DNA of 64,000 bases from Mya arenaria (GCF_026914265.1 NC_069127.1:24442637-24506636); one strand, 5' to 3'; numbered from the stretch's first letter, positions 35,432-47,780 are shown. Translations and numbers: made by a program. Notes: generated by a model from the sequence alone, not told the origin.

Positions 35432-38400
35432 TGGCTGGTTGCGGGCCATGTCTGTAGTACTATAATACAGTAGAGCAAGGGCATCAACTCTTGAGGGAAT
35501 AGTGTGATCCGGCTGGTTACGGGCCATGTCTATAGTACTATAATACAGCAGAGCAAGGGCATCAACTCTTGAGGGAATAGTGTGATCTGGCTGGTTACGG
35601 GCCATGTCTATAGTACTATAATACAGTAGAGCAAGGGCATCAACTCTTGAGGGAATAGTGTGATCTGGCTGGTTACGGGCCATGTCTGTTGTACTATAAT
35701 ACAGTAGAGCAAGGGCATCAACTCTTGAGGGAATAGTGTGATCTGGCTGGTTACGGGCCATGTCTCTAGTACTATAATACAGTAGAGCAAGGGCATCAAC
35801 TCTTGAGGGAATAGTGTGATCCGGCTGGTTACGGGCCATGTCTCTAGTACTATAATACAGTAGAGCAAGGGCATCAACTCTTGAGGGAATAGTGTGATCC
35901 GGCTGGTTACGGGCCATGTCTCTAGTACTATAATACAGCAGAGCAAGGGCATCAACTCTTGAGGGAATAGTGTGATCTGGCTGGTTACGGGCCATGTCTG
36001 TAGTACTATAATACAGCAGAGCAAGGGCATCACCTCTTGAGGGAATAGTGTGATCTGGCTGGTTACGGGCCATGTCTGTAGTACTATAATACAGCAGAGC
36101 AAGGGCATCAACTCTTGAGGGAATAGTGTGATCCGGCTGGTTACGGGCCATGTCTGTAGTACTATAATACAGCAGAGCAAGGGCATCAACTCTTGAGGGA
36201 ATAGTGTGATCCGGCTGGTTACGGGCCATGTCTGTAGTACTATAATACAGCAGAGCAAGGGCATCAACTCTTGAGGGAATAGTGTGATCCGGCTGGTTAC
36301 GGGCCATGTCTGTAGTACTATAATACAGCAGAGCAAAGACATCAACTCTTGGGGGAATAGTGTGATCTGGCTGGTTACGGGCCATGTCTGTAGTACTATA
36401 ATACAGCAGAGCAAGGGCATCAACTCTTGGGGGAATAGTGTGATCTGGCTGGTTACGGGCCATGTCTGTAGTACTATAATACAGCAGAGCAAGGGCATCA
36501 ACTCTTGAGGGAATAGTGTGATCCGGCTGGTTACGGGCCATGTCTGTAGTACTATAATACAGCAGAGCAAGGGCATCAACTCTTGAGGGAATAGTGTGAT
36601 CCGGCTTGTTACGGGCCATGTCTATAGTACTATAATACAGCAGAGCAAGGGCATCAACTCTTGAGAGAATAGTGTGATCCGGCTGGTTACGGGCCATGTC
36701 TATAGTACTATAATACAGCAGAGCAAGGGCATCAACTCTTGAGGGAATAGTGTGATCCGGCTGGTTACGGGCCATGTCTATAGTACTATAATACAGTAGA
36801 GCAAGGGCATCAACTCTTGAGGGAATAGTGTGATCCGGCTGGTTACGGGCCATGTCTGTAGTACTATAATACAGTAGAACAAGGGCATCAACTCTTGAGG
36901 GAATAGTGTGATCCGGCTGGTTACGGGCCATGTCTGTAGTACTATAATACAGCAGAGCAAGGGCATCAACTCTTGAGGGAATAGTGTGATCTGGCTGGTT
37001 ACGGGCCATGTCTGTAGTACTATAATACAGTAGAGCAAAGACATCAACTCTTGAGGGAATAGTGTGATCTGGCTGGTTACGGGCCATGTCTATAGTACTA
37101 TAATACAGCAGAGCAAGGGCATCAACTCTCAGCAGAGCAAAGACATCAACTCTTGAGGGAATAGTGTGATCTGGCTGGTTACGGGCCATGTCTATAGTAC
37201 TATAATACAGCAGAGCAAGGGCATCAACTCTCAGCAGAGCAAGGGCATCAACTCTTGAGGGAATAGTGTGATCCGGCTGGTTACGGGCCATGTCTATAGT
37301 ACTATAATACAGTAGAGCAAGGGCATCAACTCTTGAGGGAATAGTGTGATCCGGCTGGTTACGGGCCATGTCTGTAGTACTATAATACAGTAGAACAAGG
37401 GCATCAACTCTTGAGGGAATAGTGTGATCCGGCTGGTTACGGGCCATGTCTGTAGTACTATAATACAGCAGAGCAAGGGCATCAACTCTTGAGGGAATAG
37501 TGTGATCTGGCTGGTTACGGGCCATGTCTATAGTACTATAATACAGTAGAGCAAAGACATCAACTCTTGAGGGAATAGTGTGATCTGGCTGGTTACGGGC
37601 CATGTCTATAGTACTATAATACAGCAGAGCAAGGGCATCAACTCTTGAGGGAATAGTGTGATCTGGCTGGTTACGGGCCATGTCTATAGTACTATAATAC
37701 AGTAGAGCAAGGGCATCAACTCTTGAGGGAATAGTGTGATCCGGCTGGTTACGGGCCATGTCTATAGTACTATAATACAGCAGAGCAAGTGCATCAACTC
37801 TTGAGGGAATAGTGTGATCTGGCTGGTTACGGGCCATGTCTATAGTACTATAATACAGTAGAGCAAGGGCATCAACTCTTGAGGGAATAGTGTGATCCGG
37901 CTGGTTACGGGCCATGTCTATAGTACTATAATACAGTAGAGCAAAGACATCAACGCTTGAGTGAATAGTCTGATCTGGCTGGTTACGGGCCATGTCTATA
38001 GTACTATAATACAGTAGAGCAAGGGCATCAACTCTTGAGGGAATAGTGTGATCTGGCTGGTTCCGGGCCATGTCTATAGTACTATAATACAGTAGAGAAA
38101 GGGCATCAACGCTTGAGGGAATAGTGTGATCTGGCTGGTTGCGGGCCATGTCTATAGTACTATAATACAGTAGAGCAAGGGCATAAACTCTTGAGGGAAT
38201 AGTGTGATCCGGCTGGTTACGGGCCATGTCTGTAGTACTATAATACAGTAGAGCAAGGGCATCAACTCTTGAGGGAATAGTGTGATCCGGCTGGTTACGG
38301 GCCATGTCTGTAGTACTATAATACAGTAGAGGAAGGGCATAAACTCTTGAGTGAATAGTCTGATCCGGCTGGTTGCGGGCCATGTCTATAGTACTATAAT

Positions 38401-40300
38401 ACAGTAGAGCAAGGGCATCAACTCTTGAGGGAATAGTGTGATCTGGCTGGTTACGGGCCATGTCTATAGTACTATAATACAGTAGAGCAAGGGCATCAAC
38501 TCTTGAGGGAATAGTGTGATCTGGCTGGTTACGGGCCATGTCTATAGTACTATAATACAGTAGAGCAAGGGCATCAAATCTTGAGGGAATAGTGTGATCC
38601 GGCTGGTTACGGGCCATGTCTATAGTACTATAATACAGTAGAGCATGGGCATCAACTCTTGAGGGAATAGTGTGACATGGCAGGTTACGGGCCATGTCTA
38701 TAGTACTATAATACAGTAGAGCAAGGGCATCAACTCTTGAGGGAATAGTGTGATATGGCTGGTTACGGGCCATGTCTATAGTACTATAATACAGTAGAGC
38801 AAGGGCATCAACTCTTGAGGGAATAGTGTGATCTGGCTGGTTACGGGCCATGTCTATAGTACTATAATACAGTAGAGCAAGGGCATCAACTCTTGAGGGA
38901 ATAGTGTGATCTGGCTGGTTGCGGGCCATGTCTATAGTACTTTAATAAGGTAGTGCAAGAGCATCAACGCTTGAGTGAATAGTCTGATCTGGCTGGTTAC
39001 GAGGCATGTCTACAGTACTATAATATGGTAGAGCAAGGGCATCAACGCTTGAGTGAATAGTGTGATCTGGCTGGTTACGGGCCATGTCTATAGTACTATA
39101 ATACAGTAGAGCAAGGGCATCAACGCTTGAGTGAATAGTGTGATCTGGCTGGTTACGGGCCATGTCTATAGTACTATAATACAGTAGAGCAAGGGCATCA
39201 ACTCTTGAGGGAATAGTCTGATCCGGCTGGTTGCGGGCCATGTCTATATTACTATAATACAGTAGAGCAAGGGCATCAACGCTGGAGTGAATAGTGTGAT
39301 CCGGCTGGTTACGGGCCATGTCTATAGTACTATAATACAGTAGAGCAAGGGCATCAACTCTTGAGGGAATAGTGTGATCTGGCTGGTTACGGGCCATGTC
39401 TATAGTACTATAATACAGTAGAGCAAGGGCATCAACTCTTGAGGGAATAGTGTGATCCGGCTGGTTGCGGGCCATGTCTATAGTACTATAATAAGGTAGT
39501 GCAAGAGCATCAACGCTTGAGTGAATAGTGTGATCCGGCTGGTTACGGGCCATGTCTACAGTACTATTATATGGTAGAGCAAGGGCATCAACGCTTGAGT
39601 GAATAGTGTGATCTGGCTTGTTACGGGTCATGTCTATAGTACTATAATACAGTAGAGCAAGGGCATCAACTCTTGAGGGAATAGTCTGATCTGGCTGGTT
39701 ACGAGGCATGTCTACAGTACTATAATATGGTAGAGCAAGGGCATCAACTCTTGAGGGAATAGTGTGATCTGGCTGGTTATGGGCCATGTCTATAGTACTT
39801 TAATAAGGTAGTGCAAGAGCATCAACGCTTGAGTGAATAGTGTGATCCGGCTGGTTACGGGCCATGTCTGTAGTACTATAATAAGGTAGTGCAAGAGCAT
39901 CAACGCTTGAGTGAATAGTCTGATCTGGCTGGTTACGAGGCATGTCTACAGTACTATAATATGGTAGAGCAAGGGCAACAACTCCTGATTGAATATTGTG
40001 AGTTGGCTGTTTACGGGCCATGTCTATAGTTCTGTAATTCTGAAGAGCAAGAGCAACAACACCTGAGTGAATAGTGTGATCCGGCTGGTTACGGGCCATG
40101 TCTACAGTACTATAATACAGTAGAGCAAGGGCATCAACTCTTGAGCGAATAGTGTGATCTGGCTTGTTGTGGGCCTTTTCTATAGTACTGTAATAAGATT
40201 GAGCAAGGGAATTAACTCCAGAGTGAATCGACTGATCTGGCTGGTTATGGGCCATGCAAATAATTATATAAAGAGTGGGAGCAAGGGCATCCACTTTTAG
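35432..40300. repeat. 78-bp satellite array, about 62 units
   Basis: Units contain GTGTGATCTGGCTGGTTACG, GGCCATGTCTATAGTAC and AGAGCAAGGGCATCAAC at a strict 78-bp period (for example 35441, 35519). Units are nearly identical from 35.4 to 38.9 kb and become more diverse toward 40.3 kb. Because 78 is a multiple of three, the minus strand stays open for 1171 codons (38929-35414), then 281 and 164 codons, each unit giving MARNQPDHTIPSRVDALALL then YYSTID. A second minus frame is also open for up to 323 codons. There is no signal peptide or known domain, so I treat it as satellite rather than gene. Confidence 0.95.
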
Positions 40301-40559
40301 TGAATAGTGTGATCAGGCTGCTTTTGTGCAATGCCAATAGTTATTTGAAAAAAGAAGCGAAGGCCACAACTCTAATATTATCATACTATGATCTGGCTGC
40401 TTTTGTGCCATTCAAACGATTATATAAAACATAAAAGGCTAAAGGTAGTTCATCAACCCCAGAGCGAATAGTTTAATCTTTCTGGTTATGGGACATGTAA
40501 ATATACTGTATAATAATGAAACAGTTTAGCAAGGATCTGCTTGTTTTGGGCCATGCAAA

Positions 40560-40790
40560 CAGTTACATTAAACGGTTGAGCAAAGGCAATATCTTAATAA
40601 CTTGGAGTGAAAAGTGTGATCTGGCTGGTTATGGGTCATGCTAATAGTTATATAGATAATAAAAGGTGGAGCAAGGGTCGCAACTCAAGAGTGAAAAGTG
40701 TGATCTGGCTGGTTATGGGCCATGCTAATAGTTATATAAATAATAAAAGGTGGAGCAAGGGTCGCAACTCAAGAGTGAAAAGTGTGATCT
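40560..40790. repeat. 84-bp relatives of the 78-bp satellite
   Basis: TGATCTGGCTGGTTATGGG recurs at 40617 and 40701, and TGATCTGGCT again at 40785, an 84-bp period with AATAAAAGGTGGAGCAAGGG. Single worn units fill 40300-40560. Confidence 0.75.
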
Positions 40791-41500
40791 GGCTAATATA
40801 AAGATACAGCAAGGACCTCAATTTTAGAGTTATACGAGTAAAGTGTGATCTGGCTGGTTAGTGTGATCTGGCTAATATAAAGATGCAGCAAGGACCTATA
40901 TTTTAGAGTTATACGAGTAAAGTGTGATCTGGCTGGTTAGTGTGATCTGGCTAATATAAAGATGCAGCAAGGACCTCAATTTTAGAGTTATACGAGTAAA
41001 GTGTGATCTGGCTAATATAAAGATGCAGCAAGGACCTCAATTTTAGAGTTATACGAGTAAAGTGTGATCTGGCTAATATAAAGATGCAGCAAGGACCTCA
41101 ATTTTAGAGTTATACGAGTAAAGTGTGATCTGGCTAATATAAAGATGCAGCAAGGACCTCAATTTTAGAGTTATACGAGTAAAGTGTGATCTGGCTAATA
41201 TAAAGATGCAGCAAGGACCTCAATTTTAGAGTTATACGAGTAAAGTGTGATCTGGCTAATATAAAGATGCAGCAAGGACCTCAATTTTAGAGTTATACGA
41301 GTAAAGTGTGATCTGGCTAATATAAAGATGCAGCAAGGACCTCAATTTTAGAGTTATACGAGTAAAGTGTGATCTGGCTAATATAAAGATGCAGCAAGGA
41401 CCTCAATTTTAGAGTTATACGAGTAAAGTGTGATCTGGCTAATATAAAGATGCAGCAAGGACCTCAATTTTAGAGTTATCGAGTAAAGTGTGATCTGGCT
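40785..41500. repeat. 61-bp satellite array, about 12 units
   Basis: Units share AGTGTGATCTGGCTAATATA and GCAAGGACCTCAATTTTAGA, then GTTATACGAGTAA, at an exact 61-bp period from about 40980. The first units are irregular, with an extra GGTTAGTGTGATCTGG. The shared GTGTGATCTGGCT ties it to the 78-bp family. Confidence 0.95.
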
Positions 41501-43002
41501 GGTTATGAGTCACGAAAAAAGTTGTATAAAAAGTTGGAGCAAGGGTCACAACTCATTATGTGGTCTGGCTTTCTTGTCATGGTTTTGGGAATATGCTTTG
41601 TGCATAAAGGAAGTCAAAATCATCATAGATATGCTTTATGTTTTCTATTTCATTTCATTTTATGCCAAACATAAAATATTTATTATCTTAACCTTAAGTA
41701 AAGACAAACAAAGGAACACAATATAGGTGTGCCAACAAGCGGGGTATTTTATTTTGTATATTCTGACAATTCAATAACATTCACACAGGCACTGATTCCC
41801 TGAATAGCCATAACATGGTGAATGGCTCAATGTTCCTATACACAGTGATGAATGCTTCTGCATTGTAGTAATGTCCGGAATCAATGCCACTCACAGCCCT
41901 CTACACGAATAAACTCCCATTCGTACGTTGGTAACACAAACAATACCAAACTGAAAAATAAATATGCGTTAATAACACAGAAACAATCATCTATTTGTAT
42001 ATCATTTTTTGTAATCAATAAAACACGCTACTAGTGTACAATGACACGATCCTCTCCGTACCCCACTTGCTTATCGAATGATTTCCCAAATCAGTACATA
42101 ACCCGATACTTCCTCGAGGAAAATGTAAAACTTATATAAACTACAGTACCCTACAAAATCTACCTCACAACCGAATTTTACATTATCAATTCCGATAATA
42201 AATACATATATATCTGCCATGCTGATCATCTTGTTTAGCATACGTTAAGTTGAGGTGATAACAAATTGTATGCTTGATTAGATTGCATGTTAAAATTGAG
42301 GACAGGCAAACATTACTCATTCAAATTTAATTTGCACATGCAAATGATTTTAAATAGTGATCGATACATTGGATTAATCTGATAAAAAACAAAAAAAACA
42401 GCAAAGACAAGTACTTGGCTTTCTTATATTAAGTATAAAATACATCGATATCTGGTGTATACACTAAGATAAAATATACATATTGTTACATATATAGGTA
42501 TTTATTACTATAAGTGTTCAATCCCTATGTACTGTTGTTTGGTATACATAGTCTTGTTTTATCCGCATGGATACCTAAATTAATAAGAACATGCATTTCG
42601 TTTCCCCTATGACATTTTAGCATGTATTTGTTAAGATTAGTTTAAAATGCTCTAGATTTTCTGATTATATCATGATGAACGTTTTATAATAAACAAGACA
42701 TTTTATTTGAGAGTAAGTTGCTGAGGATTTTTGAAGAATGAACGAGCATTAAAAAAATAATTGTGAAACTTTGGATATCACTTTCAAAAAACTGTTAGTA
42801 AACAAACAAAACATGATATTTAATAAAAAACAACATTGTTATGTTTTTCTTTCTCTGGTGAGTTTGGTAGTCGTAACAATACAGCATTAACGCTCCGACA
42901 ATTATTTAAATGTTAAAGCACTTTCATAGGCATTTTCTTTTCATTCCTAACGTTAAGGTTAAACCGACTACATATTGACAGTCAAGACATGCATACATGT
43001 AC
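41501..43002. other. AT-rich intergenic region, no gene seen
   Basis: Only short frames (78 and 60 codons, plus strand) without domains. Probably includes the 3' UTR of the caspase-like gene at its right end. Confidence 0.4.
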
Positions 43003-43163
43003 AAATATCGTTATATCGAACTCTGTTATCTCGAATTTCTTTTTCGAATATGTTGGGTGAAGTAAGGCATGATTCGTACTTCGGTTAAATCGAATTTTCG
43101 TTATCTCGTAGTATTTCCCGAAGTCCCAACGACATCGTCACAGTGGGGTTTACTGTATAATTA
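43003..43163. repeat. Short element with TATCGAACTCTGTTATCTCG motif
   Basis: ATATCGTTATATCGAACTC and GTTATCTCGAATTTC at the left, GTTAAATCGAATTTTCG inside and GTGGGGTTTACTGTA at the right resemble a family of short bivalve elements related in style to those at 22672 and 56759. Ends are uncertain. Confidence 0.35.
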
Positions 43164-43228
43164 TTCACAATATATAAACAAAAACAAACAAGGGCAATGC
43201 TAGTGATATCTCCAAAGGTTTTCTCCAG

Positions 43229-44071
43229 TTACAAAATCAACTTCAAGCTAAGACTTGATTTATACATCACGGCTTTATCTGATCCTCCATTCTTTTCCCG
43301 AACCATTGCACAAATCATTTCCGCCCTTTTCTCCATATCAAACCCCCTGTAGGCCTTCCCGGTCATCACATCGTCGAAGACTTGCATGAGGAGGGAGCAC
43401 TTGGGGTTGGGATCCGTGTGCTGCCCATACTCGGGATCCTGTTCCGGTTGGGTGACAGGATTTCCCACGTTAGATGTTTGCTGCTGTGGTACTGTAGACA
43501 TGATGAGCAATGTGTTGGGATCAAGATTACCAGGTAACACTACTTTTTCATCGTTCACGGTCAGATAGTCCGCTTGAATAAGCACTATCATAGGCTTTTC
43601 CTCTGGAGTGTATTTGGACAACAATCCAAGCACGTCTTCAAGCGGTTTGGACTCGTTGGCGGCGAAATGGATGTGCGATTTATCGTCTGTAATTGAATGG
43701 AAGGTGAGAAATGCGTACAAGAAGAAATCGTACGTGTTTTTCTTTTTCTCGCTCTTTTTCAGACTTGCAAGTTTCTTTTCAACGTCTGCAAACGACTTCT
43801 TGATGTCATATGTGATATCCTTGTCCCTCACGTAACAGAAGTAGTTGCCAAATAAGTTGTGATAAAGCTGATATACATCTACGTCAATTTCGTCCTCTAG
43901 CTTTAGTCGTTTCTCAGACATAATCTTTTTCTTCCCCGAAATTGCTTGAGCAGGCTTACATGAGGCGTCTGGCTGCGAAATTATTGTGACAAGCAGTCGT
44001 TTTCTGTCTCTGTACACATCGCTTTCAAAATCTTCCTGGTTAAAATCAGCTATTTCCATGTTTGCCGCCAT
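43229..44071 (-). CDS. Caspase-fold protein lacking the catalytic cysteine (pseudocaspase)
   Basis: A 280-residue protein with the layout of a caspase p20-p10 core and no recognisable pro-domain. Residues 20-31 (YRDRKRLLVTII) match the first strand. VYQLYHNLFGNYFCY at 66-80 matches the helix and strand after it. KKNTYDFFLYAFLTFHSITD at 110-129 is the SHG region. PLEDVLGLLSK is 143-153. EKPMIVLIQADYL at 158-170 aligns with the active-site strand GKPKxxxIQACRG, so Asp168 stands where the Cys should be. MSTVP at 191-195 matches the start of p10, and the C-terminus KSSLSLKLIL matches the final p10 strand. It is therefore unlikely to be a protease; regulatory pseudocaspases such as cFLIP are the obvious parallel. 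The ATG is 8 bases past an acceptor (ATTGCAG) with an open frame between, so an upstream exon is possible. Family assignment is by eye, without a search. Confidence 0.65.
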   Translation of the reverse strand: MAANMEIADFNQEDFESDVYRDRKRLLVTIISQPDASCKPAQAISGKKKIMSEKRLKLEDEIDVDVYQLYHNLFGNYFCYVRDKDITYDIKKSFADVEKKLASLKKSEKKKNTYDFFLYAFLTFHSITDDKSHIHFAANESKPLEDVLGLLSKYTPEEKPMIVLIQADYLTVNDEKVVLPGNLDPNTLLIMSTVPQQQTSNVGNPVTQPEQDPEYGQHTDPNPKCSLLMQVFDDVMTGKAYRGFDMEKRAEMICAMVREKNGGSDKAVMYKSSLSLKLIL

Positions 44072-46112
44072 TGTAGTTTCTGCAATATATATTGAAAATA
44101 CGTTATATCAAAAAGCATCATTCATGACACTATGAACTTATAAAAACGTAATTGTTGCATATTAAAAAAAATGACAACAAACCATTAAAAACAATTTCGT
44201 GAGTGCCGCTCTTCTCATGAACGGAAACACAACCTCTTTCCAAATTGTATTAGTTTGTATGGTAAGGGACCTTACTAAGTGCAGAAGTCGGTTGAGAAAG
44301 CCGAAAAATCATTATGTTTTGTTTTGAAGTATTGTTAATTCTAAGAGTATTCTAAGAGTATATGAAAAGGGACCATATTTTAGCTAGACAAATTATTCAC
44401 CAACCGTGTACTTTTCGTCGTTTAGTAATTCCATTATGATTATTTTCATACAAATGATATACATGTAGTTTGTGTTTAAATAAAGCTTAAGAATTGGAAA
44501 AACGAATATTTTTTCTCTTCAAAATGAGCTGATAAAGCGATACTGAAACTGAACCTGGTTGCGCCATATTTCTTACAGCAAGGGAGTATCGAGTTTTTAC
44601 CGCTCAACAAAATGAATAATATTTTACGTCAAAATACTGGTTGAAAAAATAAACATGATCAATATTATAAAAAACAGAAAAATAAAAATATTTAGTTGTC
44701 AGTCGAGACCATTTTTTTCTATAATTACAATTTTCTAAAAATGGGCGAATTGATATACTACACCCAGGCGCGTAGCTAGGCCCAATTTGAAATTACGCAG
44801 ATCGATGGCGTATATCATATTAACCCCTTCACCTCCAGACCCTTTCGGCTTTCATTTCAAATTCGGGGTTTTTGGTATGACAAAAACTTCGACCTGTCAA
44901 AATTTCCTTACGCAACTGCATGTGTATTTGCGTACAGTCAGCTACGCGCCTGACACTGTCATTTCAGAGTACCCTTTGCATGTGAATTCGTTCATAGAAA
45001 AGCACATACATGATTATTTTATCATACCGATTTTTAGATCAGAAGCCTATCCGCTTCCATGTGAAATTTTATTTGAAAATATTTATTATTTATTGATGTA
45101 TTCAAGAAAAACCTTCATTTAAAGGGGAAAATGAGCTCTTACTAGTTTATCCTTTGCAACATGTTTTGGTGTAGAATGAAGCACATTTTACGAACTAATT
45201 TTGTTTTCGATTTTGGCCTCGGCTGATTTACTTGCATTTTTACGGTAAAGTATTTCGACATATCAGTATGTTTTCTGTCAAAATGCTCCAACTTGACTAC
45301 CATATCAACAATGTATTGTGGTTTCTTGATGATATTTTTTCAAACAATTAAGATATTCAATAAAATAGTGAATTTAATTTACTTCCTGGTTACAGGCAGG
45401 CAAATACCTTAAAAATACAAGCTATCACCACAATTAGGCCAAATAACATTGCTGATTAGGTATTAAATATTGATCCTGTTGGCACAAAACATATTAATAT
45501 TGTATTAGACAGACTTCGAATAATATACAAATGCTTTTGAGTCAAAATCTTGTTACGGAGGATGTATGTTTTATGCTTTCTAAATACTGGGCCTGTAAAC
45601 TAAATAATAATGAAACTTTGAAATATTGTTTTGGAAAGCCCTTTAAGTGATTGTATAGTTCCAACACGGACCTATAAACAGGTGTATAGGTCCGTGGTTC
45701 CAACTAGCAAAGGATTTTACTCACCATGTGTTCAAATTTCAACAGTCCAGTTATTTCGGCTCGTGGTTTACTAAGAAAAGTAAAATTTAAACTTAAATGT
45801 TTATATCCTGTCTGTAAAGGCGAAGTCCGCACTATTTGAGGAAGTAAAATATGAGGTTACTTTCCACTAATTGTATACATACCCGGTACATCCTCTGATA
45901 TGACCTTATTTTTGCAGTCTTTATAAGAATAGTTCAAAGTAGAAATGAGGTCGTGGGAGGGAAAACATTTAATATTGTATTTAAGGTCGATCGATCAGAT
46001 TATGTTTATCATAGAAGCAGGGTGATCAGACTGTGGTGTGTCGACACTTGTTTATATATCCATGGTGCACTTATAAGGTTATAAAGGAAACGGCAAGCCG
46101 GTTGAACTAGTA
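44072..46112. other. Upstream of the caspase-like gene, no gene seen
   Basis: AT-rich with scattered short frames. A 111-codon plus frame at 44787-45122 shows no domain. GCGCGTAGCTAGGCCC (44768) and CAGTCAGCTACGCGCC (44935) form an inverted pair about 180 bp apart, probably a small TIR element. Confidence 0.4.
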
Positions 46113-46120
46113 ATGTATGT

Positions 46121-46591
46121 CACAGGGGCAGGTTGCGTTGTTTTGACACACCACGCCCCTGTCCGTTTTTTTTATATTTTAATTTTATTATCTTTGTAAA
46201 GGGTGACGCCTTGACCCTGAATTTCCATATATTTGCCGACATGACCCTGTTTCAGAAGCCATTACTTTATCAAATCTTAACCAAACTCTACATTTTTGGA
46301 CTTTCCTTGTAGAGTTAGTATCAATCTTTAAGAAAATGTACAGTTTTAACGAAAACAAATGCAATTTCAAACCCGAATTTCCTAAAACATGTTACTCGAC
46401 AAACCAACTACCCGCTAATTTGACCGAAATTTTCCAGACTAAAATGCATTATCCCGCTATTGCATTATCAATTCAACACGTGTACCCAAGAGAAACAATA
46501 TATCTATCACGATACAGGTGAAATGGAAGAAAAAAAAGATAAAAAAGGGACAGGAGCGTGGTGTGTCAAAGCAACGCAACCTGCCTCTGTG
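46121..46591. mobile_element. hAT-like MITE with perfect 8-bp target duplication
   Basis: The TIRs are about 50 bp: left CACAGGGGCAGGTTGCGTTG then GACACACCACGCCCCTGTCC; right GGGACAGGAGCGTGGTGTGT then GCAACGCAACCTGCCTCTGT. ATGTATGT lies directly on both sides (46113-46120, 46592-46599). No transposase frame. The 8-bp duplication points to the hAT superfamily. Confidence 0.9.
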
Positions 46592-46599
46592 ATGTATGT

Positions 46600-47213
46600 A
46601 GGAAAAAATACAAGAAACACTCTGCGTTGATTGATGATGGGCATTTACTCAAAATAAAATAAAATAAAAGTCAACAAGAATAAGTTGACAAGTGTTACGT
46701 TATGTTTCACGTAATAGTCTCTGGGTGGGTAAACCGCCAAAAGGCAAAGCCGCCAGCCTATCAGACTGTGACGTGTCGACCCTTGTCTGTTTATCTGAAT
46801 GCATAAAGCGTTTGTTTGCATTAATGTAAAAGTGCACACTCGACTCAATATCGTCCTCAATTATAACCGGCTAAAGGTTTCTGTTATAATATAGAACCAC
46901 TTCTAAATCTATAAAAGTTGGATACGTTATTTTTTTCGCAAGGACTAACTGTCGAACAGGTATGTTGTTTCTTCCTTTACATTTAAAACAAGACATATCG
47001 TTTTATCAATTTATAAACAAGGTCATGAGTATTGTATGAGAAAGGAGTATGTACTTAAAATGTGCAAATTAGAAAATAATTACTGGATGTTAAAAGTTAT
47101 GGTTGCTGCCGTAACCTCATCGTCGCATACCCCCGATACACACTTCCCAATGCTTCGTTGTGTATGAAGTGTAATGCCGGAATAAAGTACCGTGGTTGCC
47201 GACGATGCAGTGA
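46600..47213. other. No gene seen
   Basis: AT-rich stretch with only short frames. The phrase CAGACTGTGACGTGTCGACCC (46763-46783) resembles CAGACTGTGGTGTGTCGACAC near 46028, on the other side of the 46121 element, suggesting a small local duplication. Confidence 0.35.
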
Positions 47214-47516
47214 TGCACCAGTCAATTGTAACCACGCCCCCCCCCCCCCGGTCCGGGGGTATACCGGGGATAGCCGGGGAAATGGGCCGTGTTTTTACTT
47301 TCCAGGTGGCCCTGCAGTGCCGGGTGACTGCGGTGGTTTTGTCTTCACGCCAAATTTAGCAGGAATCGGCCTTATCTAGGGTCCCTTGGGTGCGGGGGCA
47401 TTTGGCAGGGGGTTTACCAGTAGATTGTTCCCGTAGGGCGGAGACTTTGCCCGGGCTTGGCTGGACCGAATAAATTCCCCGGACCTGGGGGGGCGTGGAT
47501 ACAAATGACTGGTGCA
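47214..47516 (+). mobile_element. Harbinger-like MITE, copy 3 of 4
   Basis: TGCACCAGTCAATTGTAACC at the left, ACAAATGACTGGTGCA at the right. The interior has C and G runs plus GGTATACCGGGGATAGCC-like sequence. Same orientation as copies 1 and 2. Flanks TGA/TAA do not match, so the target duplication has decayed or the ends have shifted. Confidence 0.8.
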
Positions 47517-47780
47517 TAACATGTTGACGTTCGCGAAATTGTTTCGTGTTAACCACTTAATTTCCGCGATAGTTTTCTAGCTATGTAGTTAATATTCGCG
47601 AAACTTTTTCGGTAAGGATTTCTATCATAAGAATAAAAACAGGCTTAAAAGAAACAGAACTGCCACCTGTTACCTTTTTAGCTGTACACTGTGACATTAA
47701 CAGTATAACTAGTTATGGCTTGCGAATTCTTGTTAATACGTAGCAAAATGAAATTGGTTAACTAGATAAGATTCTTGTTA

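Noticed and set aside
35414-38929. 1171-codon minus-strand open frame as a giant repetitive protein gene
   Set aside because: It coincides exactly with a satellite whose period is a multiple of three. Another frame is also open, there is no signal, domain or splice context, and the variants include many that change residues.
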